Assembly: GCA_022450595.1 (NCBI GenBank)
Contig: JAKUPT010000001.1
Location: forward strand, 1-50,135
Direction of reading: 5' to 3'
Length of the DNA stretch: 50,135 nucleotides
Source: Bdellovibrionales bacterium
GTDB taxonomy: Bacteria; Bdellovibrionota; Bdellovibrionia; Bdellovibrionales; UBA1609
Position numbers and translations under genes: made by a program. Below the pieces are notes generated by a model that saw only the letters and a list, made by a program, of their open reading frames with translations, was not told where the DNA came from and searched no databases. Shown piece by piece: positions 22,518-30,178 of this stretch (within the stretch, counting starts at the first letter, position 1; every line of letters starts with the position of its first letter).

Positions 22518-23639
22518 TTGAACACAGTTTTTTTAATTCTTATAATTACTAACATTCTTTTGTTTATTGGTGTTTTGGTGGTTTATCTAAAATTTACCAA
22601 GCCACCGCAAGAGGACCCACGCTTAAGTAAAGGCCTTCAGCTTTTACAAAGCAAAATCTCCATCCTTGAAGATTTGTCTGACCGAACAGATGTACAGATC
22701 AAGCAACTCATGACTTTATTGGATCAAAAGATCAAACAGGTGCAACAAAAAATTCACGACAGCGAACTTCAAATGCAAAAAATTGAACAGTCGATGCTGA
22801 AAAGCATGGAAGTGGCCGAGATCTTTCAAGATAAAATCCCTCACGAAGAGATCATTGAAAGGCAAAACTCAGTCAAATACATTCAAGCCGCCCAACTGGC
22901 CTATCAAGGCCACAGTGTGGATGAAATTGTTGAAATTGTGGATCTGCCCAAGGGTGAGGTGGAGTTTATCGTTAAGGTCAACAAAGACGAGTTGATGTTT
23001 GATGTGGAAAACTTGCCAGACTGGGCCAAGAAGTCTTTAGATTCCTTCAATCAAGGTGGTGGCAGTTCTGAGTTTATTATTGAAAACTTTAAAAGCCACG
23101 CCAATGATATTAATCAGTTTGAAGTGCCAAACCCCAATTTAGACAATTTGCAAAAGCTAGGTAATGACTTTAAAGCCGCCTGTGAAAAGCACGACCAAGA
23201 AGTGGCAGACTACGAACTTAAAAAACAACAGCCCAGCGAAATTGCAAAAGTCGCCCAAAAGGTAAAAAGCAATATTGTTGAGACCGCAAGTGACTGGATT
23301 GAAGACTCTAAAAATTTAATCAATGAGCGTCTTGAAAAAAATGAACGCCTTGAAAAACAAGACAGCCTTGAAAAGAAAAATACACTTTCAGGCTACGACT
23401 TTGAAACTAAAGAAAAAATGCCTTTAGATGAAAACCGAGCCAACTTTAAACTCAAAGATGTGTTTTCACAAACCGAGAAGGCTTTGGCAAAACCCAACAA
23501 CCTGTCAGGCTCTTCAACGAAGATTGTGTCTTCACAGACTGATAGCTCTCAAAAAACGAAATTTGATATCAAGCCCCTTGATATGAAACCTTTATCTCAT
23601 CAGGATGAAAAGCGTGAAGGTCCAGAAACTGAGGCTTAA
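22518..23639 (+). CDS. DUF2802-like membrane-anchored coiled-coil protein
   Basis: A 373-residue protein with one N-terminal membrane helix (FLILIITNILLFIGVLVVYL), a coiled coil (about 45-105), and a small helix-turn-helix-like segment around residues 120-155 (AAQLAYQGHSVDEIVEIVDL). That segment matches the DUF2802 proteins commonly found near flagellar genes. The remaining C-terminal half is charged and low-complexity. It starts with TTG 22518 behind GAGGTAGGG. The next small gene overlaps its end by 35 bases. Function is unknown; a flagellar or cell-envelope role is suggested by family context only. Confidence 0.7.
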   Translation: MNTVFLILIITNILLFIGVLVVYLKFTKPPQEDPRLSKGLQLLQSKISILEDLSDRTDVQIKQLMTLLDQKIKQVQQKIHDSELQMQKIEQSMLKSMEVAEIFQDKIPHEEIIERQNSVKYIQAAQLAYQGHSVDEIVEIVDLPKGEVEFIVKVNKDELMFDVENLPDWAKKSLDSFNQGGGSSEFIIENFKSHANDINQFEVPNPNLDNLQKLGNDFKAACEKHDQEVADYELKKQQPSEIAKVAQKVKSNIVETASDWIEDSKNLINERLEKNERLEKQDSLEKKNTLSGYDFETKEKMPLDENRANFKLKDVFSQTEKALAKPNNLSGSSTKIVSSQTDSSQKTKFDIKPLDMKPLSHQDEKREGPETEA

Positions 23640-23847
23640 TCAAATCATTCAGGCTCAGGTGGTCGAAATTCAAAGACACCAGTCCTTAATTGTGAGCCTT
23701 TCAGGAAGTTTGTTTCGAGTGACCAACACCACAGGCAAGAGCTTTCAATTGCAGGAAAAAGTGAATTTAAAGGTGATTCAGGTCAAACCACTGGCCTTCC
23801 AGTTGATCAACCAGCCTAAAAGCTTTGGAATTTCCTATACGGTGTGA
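23605..23847 (+). CDS. Small beta-rich protein (FliK/OB-like), unknown
   Basis: An 80-residue protein overlapping the DUF2802-like gene by 35 bases. Its sequence has short strands separated by turns (AQVVEIQRHQSLIVSLSG, then LQEKVNLKVIQVKPLAFQL). The pattern recalls the small beta-barrel segment at the start of large FliK-like proteins. No signal peptide. The ATG at 23605 lies in the upstream gene with a weak AGG site; GTG 23614 is an alternative. The distant FliK resemblance is a weak suggestion. Confidence 0.5.
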   Translation: MKSVKVQKLRLNQIIQAQVVEIQRHQSLIVSLSGSLFRVTNTTGKSFQLQEKVNLKVIQVKPLAFQLINQPKSFGISYTV

Positions 23848-23848
23848 A

Positions 23849-24340
23849 TTACTTAGCGCTTTCTTTAATAAAGCGAGACATATAGTAACGAACTAAATAA
23901 TCCAGTTGGATCTCTTTAGAGTTAAACACCCAATTGACTTGCCCAAATGCGCCCCATTGAGCGGTCAGTAGGTCTTGGTGCACGTTTTGGTGGGCACTCT
24001 CGCCAGGTAAGAAGCTTGCGGCTGAGTGATTAAAGGTTATCGCTATTTGCCCTGGAGCTTTGGCTGAGAACACAAGCTTATAGCCATTACGAAATAACAT
24101 GAAATCGGCCACAGTCTTTGAAATGGCGTAAATTTTAATATGACCAATAGTGGTGGTTTTAAGTTGATTAAAGGCAGAGGCGGACTCAATAAAGATCTGT
24201 TTTAAGTCTTTTAAAAACTCAATGGTTTCTTCACGAAGAATTTTATCTGGATCAAAGCCTGAGGAAACATCAACGATTCCTGACTCTTCCATCTTTTGTT
24301 CTTCTTGAACAAGCTCTTTTATCCAATCGAGTTTATCCAC
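23849..24340 (-). CDS. Conserved-type cytoplasmic protein, unknown
   Basis: About 163 residues, no signal peptide or membrane segment. A helical N-terminal third leads to a mixed strand region (TTTIGHIKIYAISKTVADF, then YKLVFSAKAPGQIAITF). No family recognised. The GTG at 24340 is preferred because AAGGGAAAGGA precedes it; an in-frame ATG at 24370 has no ribosome site. It converges on the 23605 gene and is divergent from pal. Confidence 0.65.
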   Translation of the reverse strand: MDKLDWIKELVQEEQKMEESGIVDVSSGFDPDKILREETIEFLKDLKQIFIESASAFNQLKTTTIGHIKIYAISKTVADFMLFRNGYKLVFSAKAPGQIAITFNHSAASFLPGESAHQNVHQDLLTAQWGAFGQVNWVFNSKEIQLDYLVRYYMSRFIKESAK

Positions 24341-24548
24341 AAGTTTGTCCTTTCCCTTAACCCTCAACATCGTGTGCTGGACGCACTACATCAATATCAT
24401 TTCTTTTAGCCGGAAAATTGTCAAGACTTTGGGACTAACTAAAGTAAAAATTAAACTCTACCGCAGAGCATTGTTGATTAAAAAACTGTAACTATTACTG
24501 CACAATGTTTTAGAAAGACAATTTCACCATCTAAGAAGGGGTATTTTT

Positions 24549-25058
24549 ATGAAAAAATTAGTCTTGGCTCTTATGTGCACATCTGCACTAGTATTTAACA
24601 TCGCATGTAGTTCATCACAAAAAAAAGAGGGCCAGGTTGGCGTTGGTGATGTAGATGCGGACGGCAGCGTTGTGGCAAAAGACATGAAGTTTGATCCACA
24701 AGGTAGTGACAGTGGAAACATCTCAGGTCTTTACACTGTTTACTTTGGTTATGATGCGTCTTCTTTAGATGCTCAAACTAAAAACAAGTTAAAAGAAAAC
24801 GCTGAGTGGATTAAAGAAAACAAAGACATTACCATTCAAATTGAAGGTCATGCCGATAAGCGTGGTTCTGTTGAGTACAACTTAGCTCTTGGTGAGAGAC
24901 GTACAAAGTCTGTTAAGAACTACCTTGTAAGCCTTGGTGTTGCTGCCGACAGAATGACAATCATCAGCTATGGTAAAGAAAAGCTTCTTTCTTATGGTGA
25001 TTCAGAGTCTGATCACTCTAAAAACCGTCGCGCTAACTTTGTACCATTACCTAATTAA
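24549..25058 (+). CDS. pal: Peptidoglycan-associated lipoprotein Pal
   Basis: Outer-membrane lipoprotein of 169 residues that links the outer membrane to peptidoglycan as part of the Tol-Pal system. The signal MKKLVLALMCTSALVFNIAC ends in the lipidated Cys20. The OmpA-C domain (about 60-168) includes the peptidoglycan-binding signature EGHADKRGSVEYNLALGERR and ends with SKNRRANF. ATG 24549 follows AAGAAGGGG. Two further envelope lipoprotein genes follow immediately; tolQRAB are not in the window. Confidence 0.94.
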   Translation: MKKLVLALMCTSALVFNIACSSSQKKEGQVGVGDVDADGSVVAKDMKFDPQGSDSGNISGLYTVYFGYDASSLDAQTKNKLKENAEWIKENKDITIQIEGHADKRGSVEYNLALGERRTKSVKNYLVSLGVAADRMTIISYGKEKLLSYGDSESDHSKNRRANFVPLPN

Positions 25059-25061
25059 TTA

Positions 25062-25373
25062 ATGATGAAACGTTTCTGGAGTTGGACACTAACACTAAGT
25101 TTATTTTTAGTAGGCTGTGTTGGGCCAGCTCCTATACGTGATTACAATTTGGCAAATACAGCCATTAAGGCGGCCAAAAAATCAGGCGCTGCCAATTACG
25201 CTCCCGCGGCCCTTACTTCTGCAACAAATCACTTTCAAGAAGCCGAAGAAAAATATAAAATAAGAGAGTACGAAGAGGCTAAAAAACTTTTTAAAGCCGC
25301 TCGTTTATATGCTGAAAAAGCAGAAAATCAAACTCGTGTGAAAAAGTTTAAAACGGGAGAGACCTTTCCATGA
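25062..25373 (+). CDS. Small helical lipoprotein (DUF4398-like)
   Basis: A 103-residue protein with a lipoprotein signal (LTLSLFLVGC, Cys19) and two to three helices rich in Ala, Lys and Glu (NTAIKAAKKSGAANYAPAAL), resembling the DUF4398 family and half-TPR proteins. It starts three bases after the pal stop, and its end overlaps the cpoB-like gene by four bases. It therefore probably belongs to the Tol-Pal associated set at the outer membrane. Confidence 0.75.
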   Translation: MMKRFWSWTLTLSLFLVGCVGPAPIRDYNLANTAIKAAKKSGAANYAPAALTSATNHFQEAEEKYKIREYEEAKKLFKAARLYAEKAENQTRVKKFKTGETFP

Positions 25374-26026
25374 CAAAAAATCTATTGTTTATTTTAAGTT
25401 GTTCACTGTTTCTTAGTGCCTGTGTGGTCACTCGAAGTGACTTAAGAACCTCTGAAGAGCGCCAGGCCATTCAAGATCAACTGCAAAAGCAACAAGTGAC
25501 CACTGAAGAGCGCTTGTCTGAGATGGAAACTACCATCAGAAATCTTGTAGGCGACATTGAAGAGCTTAAAAATGCCAAAACTTTAATGAACCAAGCCGAT
25601 GAAATGGGCGAAAAGAAGATTCAAGAGTCTTTTAATATCGTTCAAGACCGCATGAACACGTTTAAAGAAGCCTTAGTCTCTCAAGAGAAGCTGATTAAAG
25701 ATTTAGCCACTAAAATTGATGAGCTGGATAAGCGCTTAAAAAAAAAGACTAAATTAAGGGCTGAAAAAGTTCCAAAGGGCAACTACGCCAGTGGCGAGTA
25801 CTGGTTGGCCAAAAAAGAGTGGAAAAAAGCAGCTAAAGGCTATCAAGAGTACCGCGAGCTCAACCCTAATGGCCGCAGATACATCGATGCCACTTTTAAA
25901 ATTGGCGTTTGTTTTGAAAACTTAGGTCTTACAAAAGAGGCCAAAGCCTTTTACCAAGAAGTTGTTTCAAAAGCCCCCGGTTCAGACCTTGCCAAACGAG
26001 CTAGTAAACAGTTAAAAGCTCTTTAA
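25370..26026 (+). CDS. CpoB/YbgF-like lipoprotein with coiled coil and TPR
   Basis: A 218-residue periplasmic protein. The signal NLLFILSCSLFLSAC gives a lipidated Cys18. A long coiled coil (about 30-120) is followed by TPR-like helices (YWLAKKEWKKAAKGYQEY and GVCFENLGLTKEAKAFYQEV). This architecture and the place after pal match CpoB, which coordinates outer-membrane constriction and peptidoglycan synthesis at division. Classic CpoB is not usually lipidated, so lipidation is a variation seen here. Confidence 0.78.
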   Translation: MTKNLLFILSCSLFLSACVVTRSDLRTSEERQAIQDQLQKQQVTTEERLSEMETTIRNLVGDIEELKNAKTLMNQADEMGEKKIQESFNIVQDRMNTFKEALVSQEKLIKDLATKIDELDKRLKKKTKLRAEKVPKGNYASGEYWLAKKEWKKAAKGYQEYRELNPNGRRYIDATFKIGVCFENLGLTKEAKAFYQEVVSKAPGSDLAKRASKQLKAL

Positions 26027-27078
26027 TGAGTTTAATTTTATCTATTGAAACCAGTTGTGATGACACCTCTGTGGCTCTAGTGAAAGACCACGGTCAGGTG
26101 ATAGGGCTTATGACCGCCAACCAAGATGACGTTCATAAAAGCTTTGGTGGAGTGGTGCCTGAAATTGCAGGAAGAAGCCACTCGGTCACATTGTTGCCAC
26201 TGATCGACAAACTTCTCACCACACATAAAGTGGATTGGAGTGAGGTCACAGGCATTGCTGTGACCAACAGGCCAGGCCTTGTGGGTTCACTCATGGTAGG
26301 TGTTGTGACCGCAAAAACTCTAGCCCTTTCTAAAAACATTCCCTTTATCGGAGTGAACCACTTAGAGGGCCATCTGGTGGCGCCGTTTTTAATGGACGAC
26401 AGCTACAAGCCCCCTGCAGATCTAAAACCTCCTTATGTGGCTCTCGCCGTATCCGGCGGTCACACTCAGCTTTACTGTGTGAAAAACATCGGTGAGTATG
26501 AGCTTATGGGTTATACGGTGGACGATGCTGCCGGGGAGGCTTTCGACAAGTTTGCCAAAATGTTAAGACTTGGCTTTCCAGGCGGTGTTTATGTCGACAA
26601 GCTTGCGCAAAAAGGCGATAGCAAAGCTTATACGTTTCCACGCTCTATGATTAAAAAAGGTTTAAACTTTAGCTTTTCAGGCCTTAAAGCGGCCGCACAA
26701 AGACAAATAGAACAAATGCCTCAAGACCAGCTTGAAGCCCAAAAGGCCAACTTGTGTGCTAGCTACCAACAGGCCATTGTGGATGTGTTGATTGCAAAAC
26801 TAAACACAGCTGTGGAACTAGCAAATGTCAAGCGGGCTGTGATCACAGGGGGTGTGAGTGCCAACTCTCAACTAAGACTCCAAGCTGAAGAGTGGGCACA
26901 AAAAAACAATATCACTCTTGCGATTCCACCCATTAGATACTGCACCGACAACGCCGCTATGATTGGCTACCTTGGGCTTCAAAAACTAGAGGCCAACATC
27001 ACAAGTGACCAAAGCTTGTCGCCTAGCCCTAACATTTACCCCGATGATTTTAAAAACTTTGAAGGTGTCACCCCGTAA
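26026..27078 (+). CDS. tsaD: tRNA N6-adenosine threonylcarbamoyltransferase TsaD
   Basis: Catalytic subunit for t6A37 modification of ANN-decoding tRNAs; 350 residues. Signatures: LSIETSCDDTSVALV, the metal-binding histidines in VNHLEGHLVAPFL, the nucleotide loop AVSGGHTQLY, and GGVSANSQLR. The ATG overlaps the preceding stop by one base, and the stop is followed directly by rsmA, so it is in a continuous operon. Confidence 0.96.
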   Translation: MSLILSIETSCDDTSVALVKDHGQVIGLMTANQDDVHKSFGGVVPEIAGRSHSVTLLPLIDKLLTTHKVDWSEVTGIAVTNRPGLVGSLMVGVVTAKTLALSKNIPFIGVNHLEGHLVAPFLMDDSYKPPADLKPPYVALAVSGGHTQLYCVKNIGEYELMGYTVDDAAGEAFDKFAKMLRLGFPGGVYVDKLAQKGDSKAYTFPRSMIKKGLNFSFSGLKAAAQRQIEQMPQDQLEAQKANLCASYQQAIVDVLIAKLNTAVELANVKRAVITGGVSANSQLRLQAEEWAQKNNITLAIPPIRYCTDNAAMIGYLGLQKLEANITSDQSLSPSPNIYPDDFKNFEGVTP

Positions 27079-27890
27079 TGCAGCCTTCAGCTCTTAAGCA
27101 ACGACTTATTGATATGGGCATTGAGCCAAAGCGCTCGTTGGGGCAAAACTTTTTGACCAACCAACATGTGATTGAAAAAATCATCACTAAGGCTGAAGCC
27201 CATTTAAAAAACCAACTTATAGAAATCGGCCCAGGCCCTGGCTCATTAACCGATTATTTAAAAAAACTCACCCCCCAGTTTACACTGCTCGAGCTGGATC
27301 GAAAGATCGCCCAGTATTGGAGGGATCAGGGGTTAAAAGTTTTAGAACAAGATGCTTTAAAAGCTGACTGGCAAGAGCTCACCCATGAGGGACCGACTTT
27401 ACTTGTGAGTAATTTGCCCTATCAGATCAGCAGCTCTCTTGTGGTGGAACTTAGTACGACGAGCCATCAGGTTGAGGCTATGATTTTAATGTTTCAAAAA
27501 GAAGTGGCCGAGCGAATTGTGGCCGCTCCAAACCAAAAAACCTACGGACTTTTAAGTGTTGTGGCCCAACTGACTTGGGACATTCAAAAATTGGCCGATG
27601 CGGGCCCAGGCTCGTTTTTCCCGCCCCCCAAAGTTGCAAGCCGTGTGCTGAGCTTTCAAAAAAAGCAAGAGCCACTTAGTAAAGAGTTTTTAAACTTTGT
27701 AAAAGCATGCTTTCAACAGCGAAGAAAGCAGGTGTTAAAGGTTTTAATTCATCAAAAACAAAACAGTGTAAAAGACACACAAATCTTCGACTGGCTTGAG
27801 AGCAAAGGCTATGGTAAAACTTTACGTGCCGAAAATATTTCAGCAGATGATTACGTAGAACTGTATAGGTTGTTAAAAAATGTCCATTAA
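27078..27890 (+). CDS. rsmA: 16S rRNA dimethyladenosine transferase RsmA (KsgA)
   Basis: Dimethylates two adjacent adenosines near the 3' end of 16S rRNA; 270 residues. Diagnostic elements are PKRSLGQNFLTNQHVIEKI, the SAM loop LIEIGPGPGSLTDYL, the catalytic NLPYQISSSLVVEL and the C-terminal ACFQQRRKQVLKVL. It overlaps smpB by 11 bases. Confidence 0.96.
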   Translation: MQPSALKQRLIDMGIEPKRSLGQNFLTNQHVIEKIITKAEAHLKNQLIEIGPGPGSLTDYLKKLTPQFTLLELDRKIAQYWRDQGLKVLEQDALKADWQELTHEGPTLLVSNLPYQISSSLVVELSTTSHQVEAMILMFQKEVAERIVAAPNQKTYGLLSVVAQLTWDIQKLADAGPGSFFPPPKVASRVLSFQKKQEPLSKEFLNFVKACFQQRRKQVLKVLIHQKQNSVKDTQIFDWLESKGYGKTLRAENISADDYVELYRLLKNVH

Positions 27891-28335
27891 AGTGATCTCA
27901 CAAAATAAAAAAGCCAGGTTTGACTACGAAGTCATTGAAACCTTCGAAGCCGGCCTTTCACTTATGGGAAGTGAGGTGAAGTCTTTGCGCAATGGACAAG
28001 TAAACCTTAAAGACTCCTACATTGCCTTTAAAGGCGATGAGGCCTACCTACAAAAAGCCCACATCAGCGAGTACAAGTACAGTAGCTATAATAACCACGC
28101 CCCAGAGCGTATGCGAAAGCTTTTGTTAAACCGTATAGAGCTGAATAAAATTATGGGGGCCCTGAAAGAAAAGGGCTACTCTTGTGTGCCGTTAAAAATT
28201 TACTTTAAACGCGGAAAAGTAAAGCTTGAAATTGCCTTGGCGCGCGGTAAAAAGCACTACGACAAAAGACAAACCATTAAGAAGCGTGCTGCTGATCGGG
28301 ACTTGGCTCAGAAGCTAAAGCGGGAGAAGCCTTAG
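27880..28335 (+). CDS. smpB: tmRNA-binding protein SmpB
   Basis: Partner of tmRNA in rescue of stalled ribosomes; 151 residues. Typical segments are KKARFDYEVIETFEAGLSLM, GSEVKSLRNGQVNLKDSY and the lysine-rich tail HYDKRQTIKKRAADRDLAQ. No tmRNA (ssrA) was recognised in the window. Its last 59 bases overlap the opposing HAMP-like gene, a long convergent overlap. Confidence 0.97.
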   Translation: MSIKVISQNKKARFDYEVIETFEAGLSLMGSEVKSLRNGQVNLKDSYIAFKGDEAYLQKAHISEYKYSSYNNHAPERMRKLLLNRIELNKIMGALKEKGYSCVPLKIYFKRGKVKLEIALARGKKHYDKRQTIKKRAADRDLAQKLKREKP

Positions 28336-28951
28336 CATCAACACCTAACTGATGTGTTTTGGTGTCAATTAAGCTTTTAATGGTCAAATAAGACTGCTTA
28401 TCTAAATGACTCAAATCAATGTTTTTTAAAAGCTCCAACTCATGTTTTGCCTGAGCTTGAAATGACAAAAAGAAGTAATTGTAAAGCTCCACAAAGTTTT
28501 GAAACTCATCATCATCACGCACTTTTATAGTTTTTTGATCCCAAAGCCCACGGCTTAAATACTGCAAGTGATGAGACATCAGTTTAATGGGTGCTACAAT
28601 TTTTGAGGTCATCTTTAAAGAGATAAAAGTAAAAAACGTCACAATCCCAATAACACTTCCCACCAGTAAAACTCGCATCCAAGCCAGCTCCATTTTTAAG
28701 TGCTCAATCAAGTTGGGAGCGTAGTCGTAGGCCAGCTTATAAAAGATCTCATAGTTTTGATGTAAAAAATAATAAATCGGAAGGGCCGACACACAGATAC
28801 TCACGACTGCGGCCGCAATCACCAATGTGGAGTATTTAATTTGAAAATCCTTATCAATAAAAGAAGAGCTTCTTTTTTGATAACTCGACGGCCTAATTGG
28901 TGTGTTCTTTGGATGCAGTATCATAGTTCTTATTGTATTCGGCATTGTCAT
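28277..28951 (-). CDS. HAMP-like membrane protein without output domain
   Basis: A 224-residue inner-membrane protein. Two membrane helices (about 41-62 and 94-114) flank a short periplasmic part, and a HAMP-like linker follows (KIVAPIKLMSHHLQYLSRG, then DDDEFQNFVELYNYFF). There is no kinase, cyclase or methyl-accepting domain; the tail is a short helix and a low-complexity end. It could modulate another receptor or be a stripped-down sensor. The start is uncertain: ATG 28951 has no clear ribosome site, and other ATGs lie at 28945 and 28924. The end lies inside smpB on the other strand. Confidence 0.65.
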   Translation of the reverse strand: MTMPNTIRTMILHPKNTPIRPSSYQKRSSSFIDKDFQIKYSTLVIAAAVVSICVSALPIYYFLHQNYEIFYKLAYDYAPNLIEHLKMELAWMRVLLVGSVIGIVTFFTFISLKMTSKIVAPIKLMSHHLQYLSRGLWDQKTIKVRDDDEFQNFVELYNYFFLSFQAQAKHELELLKNIDLSHLDKQSYLTIKSLIDTKTHQLGVDAKASPALASEPSPDQQHAS

Positions 28952-29017
28952 TATCTGAAAGCTCTTCTATCATTAACAGTGAAAGACTCATCAAATGTCA
29001 GAAGGAATTTTTTGCCT

Positions 29018-29713
29018 ATGGAACTACGTCTAGCAATAATAGCAGTGTTTTTACTACTTACATCCTGCTCACTATTTCATAAACCACACCCCCATCAACA
29101 AAAAAGCCCTGAAGCCTTAAAGGAAGTCTCACTAAAGGAAGATCAAAAAAAACTAAGCGAACTCCGAAAAGACATTCCAAAAGCTGTACAAAAACAAAAC
29201 GACGAACTGCAAGTGATCTTGCAACTCATGCAACAAGACAAAGCCGACCCCAATAAAGTCCGAAGCAGATTTCAAAGTCTTCAAAGAAAAAAGCGCGACG
29301 CCTTCAGAAAGTCTCAACGCCAGCAACGAGAGCAGTTCAACAAAACCCAAAGATCAGAACGAGAAGACTTTTTAAAACGCATCAAAAATGCAAGAGATGA
29401 CTTTAACGACTCAGACCCAGACAAAGAAGAACGAAAAGAGTTTTACAACGAACAAGACGAAAAACGAAAAGAGTTCTTCGCCACCCAAAAAGACGAAACC
29501 AAAGCCTTCTACGAACAACAACGAGAAGAAAGCAAAATGTTCTACCAAGAAAACCGCGACACCGACAAAATGTTCAACGACGAACTACAAATGATGCGAA
29601 AACGCATCTACGACCGCGAAAAGCAAATCCGAGAGCTCAAAAAAGAGGGCGCCACTGACCAGCAGCTCAAATGGATGAAAAAGCCTGGGCAAAAGATTGA
29701 GGCGGGTGGGTAA
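29018..29713 (+). CDS. Lipoprotein built of tandem 11-residue (hendecad) repeats
   Basis: A 231-residue lipoprotein with signal MELRLAIIAVFLLLTSC (lipidated Cys17). From residue 85 phenylalanines recur at 85, 96, 107, 118, 129, 142, 153, 164, 175 and 186: eight intervals of exactly 11 and one of 13. Each unit is strongly charged, for example NKTQRSEREDF, YNEQDEKRKEF and YEQQREESKMF. Such spacing is typical of a long straight helix or right-handed coiled coil. The frame is open from 28841, but only ATG 29018 gives an export signal, with AGAAGGA upstream. It may form a periplasmic rod or spacer on peptidoglycan; no family was recognised. Confidence 0.75.
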   Translation: MELRLAIIAVFLLLTSCSLFHKPHPHQQKSPEALKEVSLKEDQKKLSELRKDIPKAVQKQNDELQVILQLMQQDKADPNKVRSRFQSLQRKKRDAFRKSQRQQREQFNKTQRSEREDFLKRIKNARDDFNDSDPDKEERKEFYNEQDEKRKEFFATQKDETKAFYEQQREESKMFYQENRDTDKMFNDELQMMRKRIYDREKQIRELKKEGATDQQLKWMKKPGQKIEAGG

Positions 29714-29744
29714 CTATCTATGTTCTAAGCACTTCTAATGCTAG

Positions 29745-29769
29745 GACCAAGGGCCTTATTTCATAAGAA
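29745..29769 (+). repeat. 25-bp direct repeat flanking the toxin operon (left copy)
   Basis: Begins GACCAAGGGCC and continues CTTATTTCATAAGAA. The same 25 bases with a single change recur at 38811-38835. The CTTAT-TTC-ATAAG core is an inverted repeat. The two copies lie on either side of the 30179-38736 operon. Confidence 0.75.
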
Positions 29770-30061
29770 CAAAAAAGCCCGGACAAGATATCATGGCTCA
29801 TGGGGATTAAATTTCAATATGTGGGTAATGACAATTTTCAGAAATCGTCTGTTTTTTTGACACCTTTATTGCTTTTCAGGGAGTAAGGTTAGTCCCCCGG
29901 TATAAATAAAATCAAATTCTATAAACAAAATATTTATAATACGAATCAAAATTCGAGTTTCGGATCTCATCTCAAAATATACGTAATTTCAAGTATTTGG
30001 CATTACTCTTGTATACTCATTTGTTTGAGTCATTAAATAAAATTGTAAAAAATTTACATGC

Positions 30062-30082
30062 TGTATTCAGTATGCATACAGA
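30062..30082. promoter_or_regulatory. Palindromic element upstream of the 30179 operon
   Basis: Contains CAGTATGCATACAG, a near-perfect palindrome centred on TGCA. A 21-base stretch here matches 49539-49559 with one difference. It ends 96 bases before the ATG at 30179, suitable for an operator. Confidence 0.5.
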
Positions 30083-30178
30083 CAGTAAAAAATATTAGAA
30101 ACAATAGAACTTTATAAATATGTCGATTAAAAGGGTCGGTAAAGAAAGTCAAACGTACTACTTAAGATAAGGTTTAAG

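Larger units (their letters stand above)
29714..30178. other. AT-rich left border of the accessory island
   Basis: A 465-base stretch without a credible ORF. It holds copy 1 of the 25-bp direct repeat (29745-29769), and the palindromic element at 30062-30082. Base composition falls sharply from the preceding gene to this gap. The promoter of the 30179 operon should lie in its last 150 bases, but no convincing consensus was found. Confidence 0.5.

Noticed and set aside
24855-24863. GCCGATAA in the pal gene
   Set aside because: It encodes the conserved His-Ala-Asp-Lys of the OmpA-like domain and has no matching -35 element.
28841-29017. N-terminal extension of the hendecad lipoprotein
   Set aside because: It would hide the lipoprotein signal and is antisense to the start of the HAMP-like gene.
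27880-29017. Search for a tmRNA gene next to smpB
   Set aside because: No tRNA-like ends or tag frame were recognisable; the space is occupied by the HAMP-like gene.
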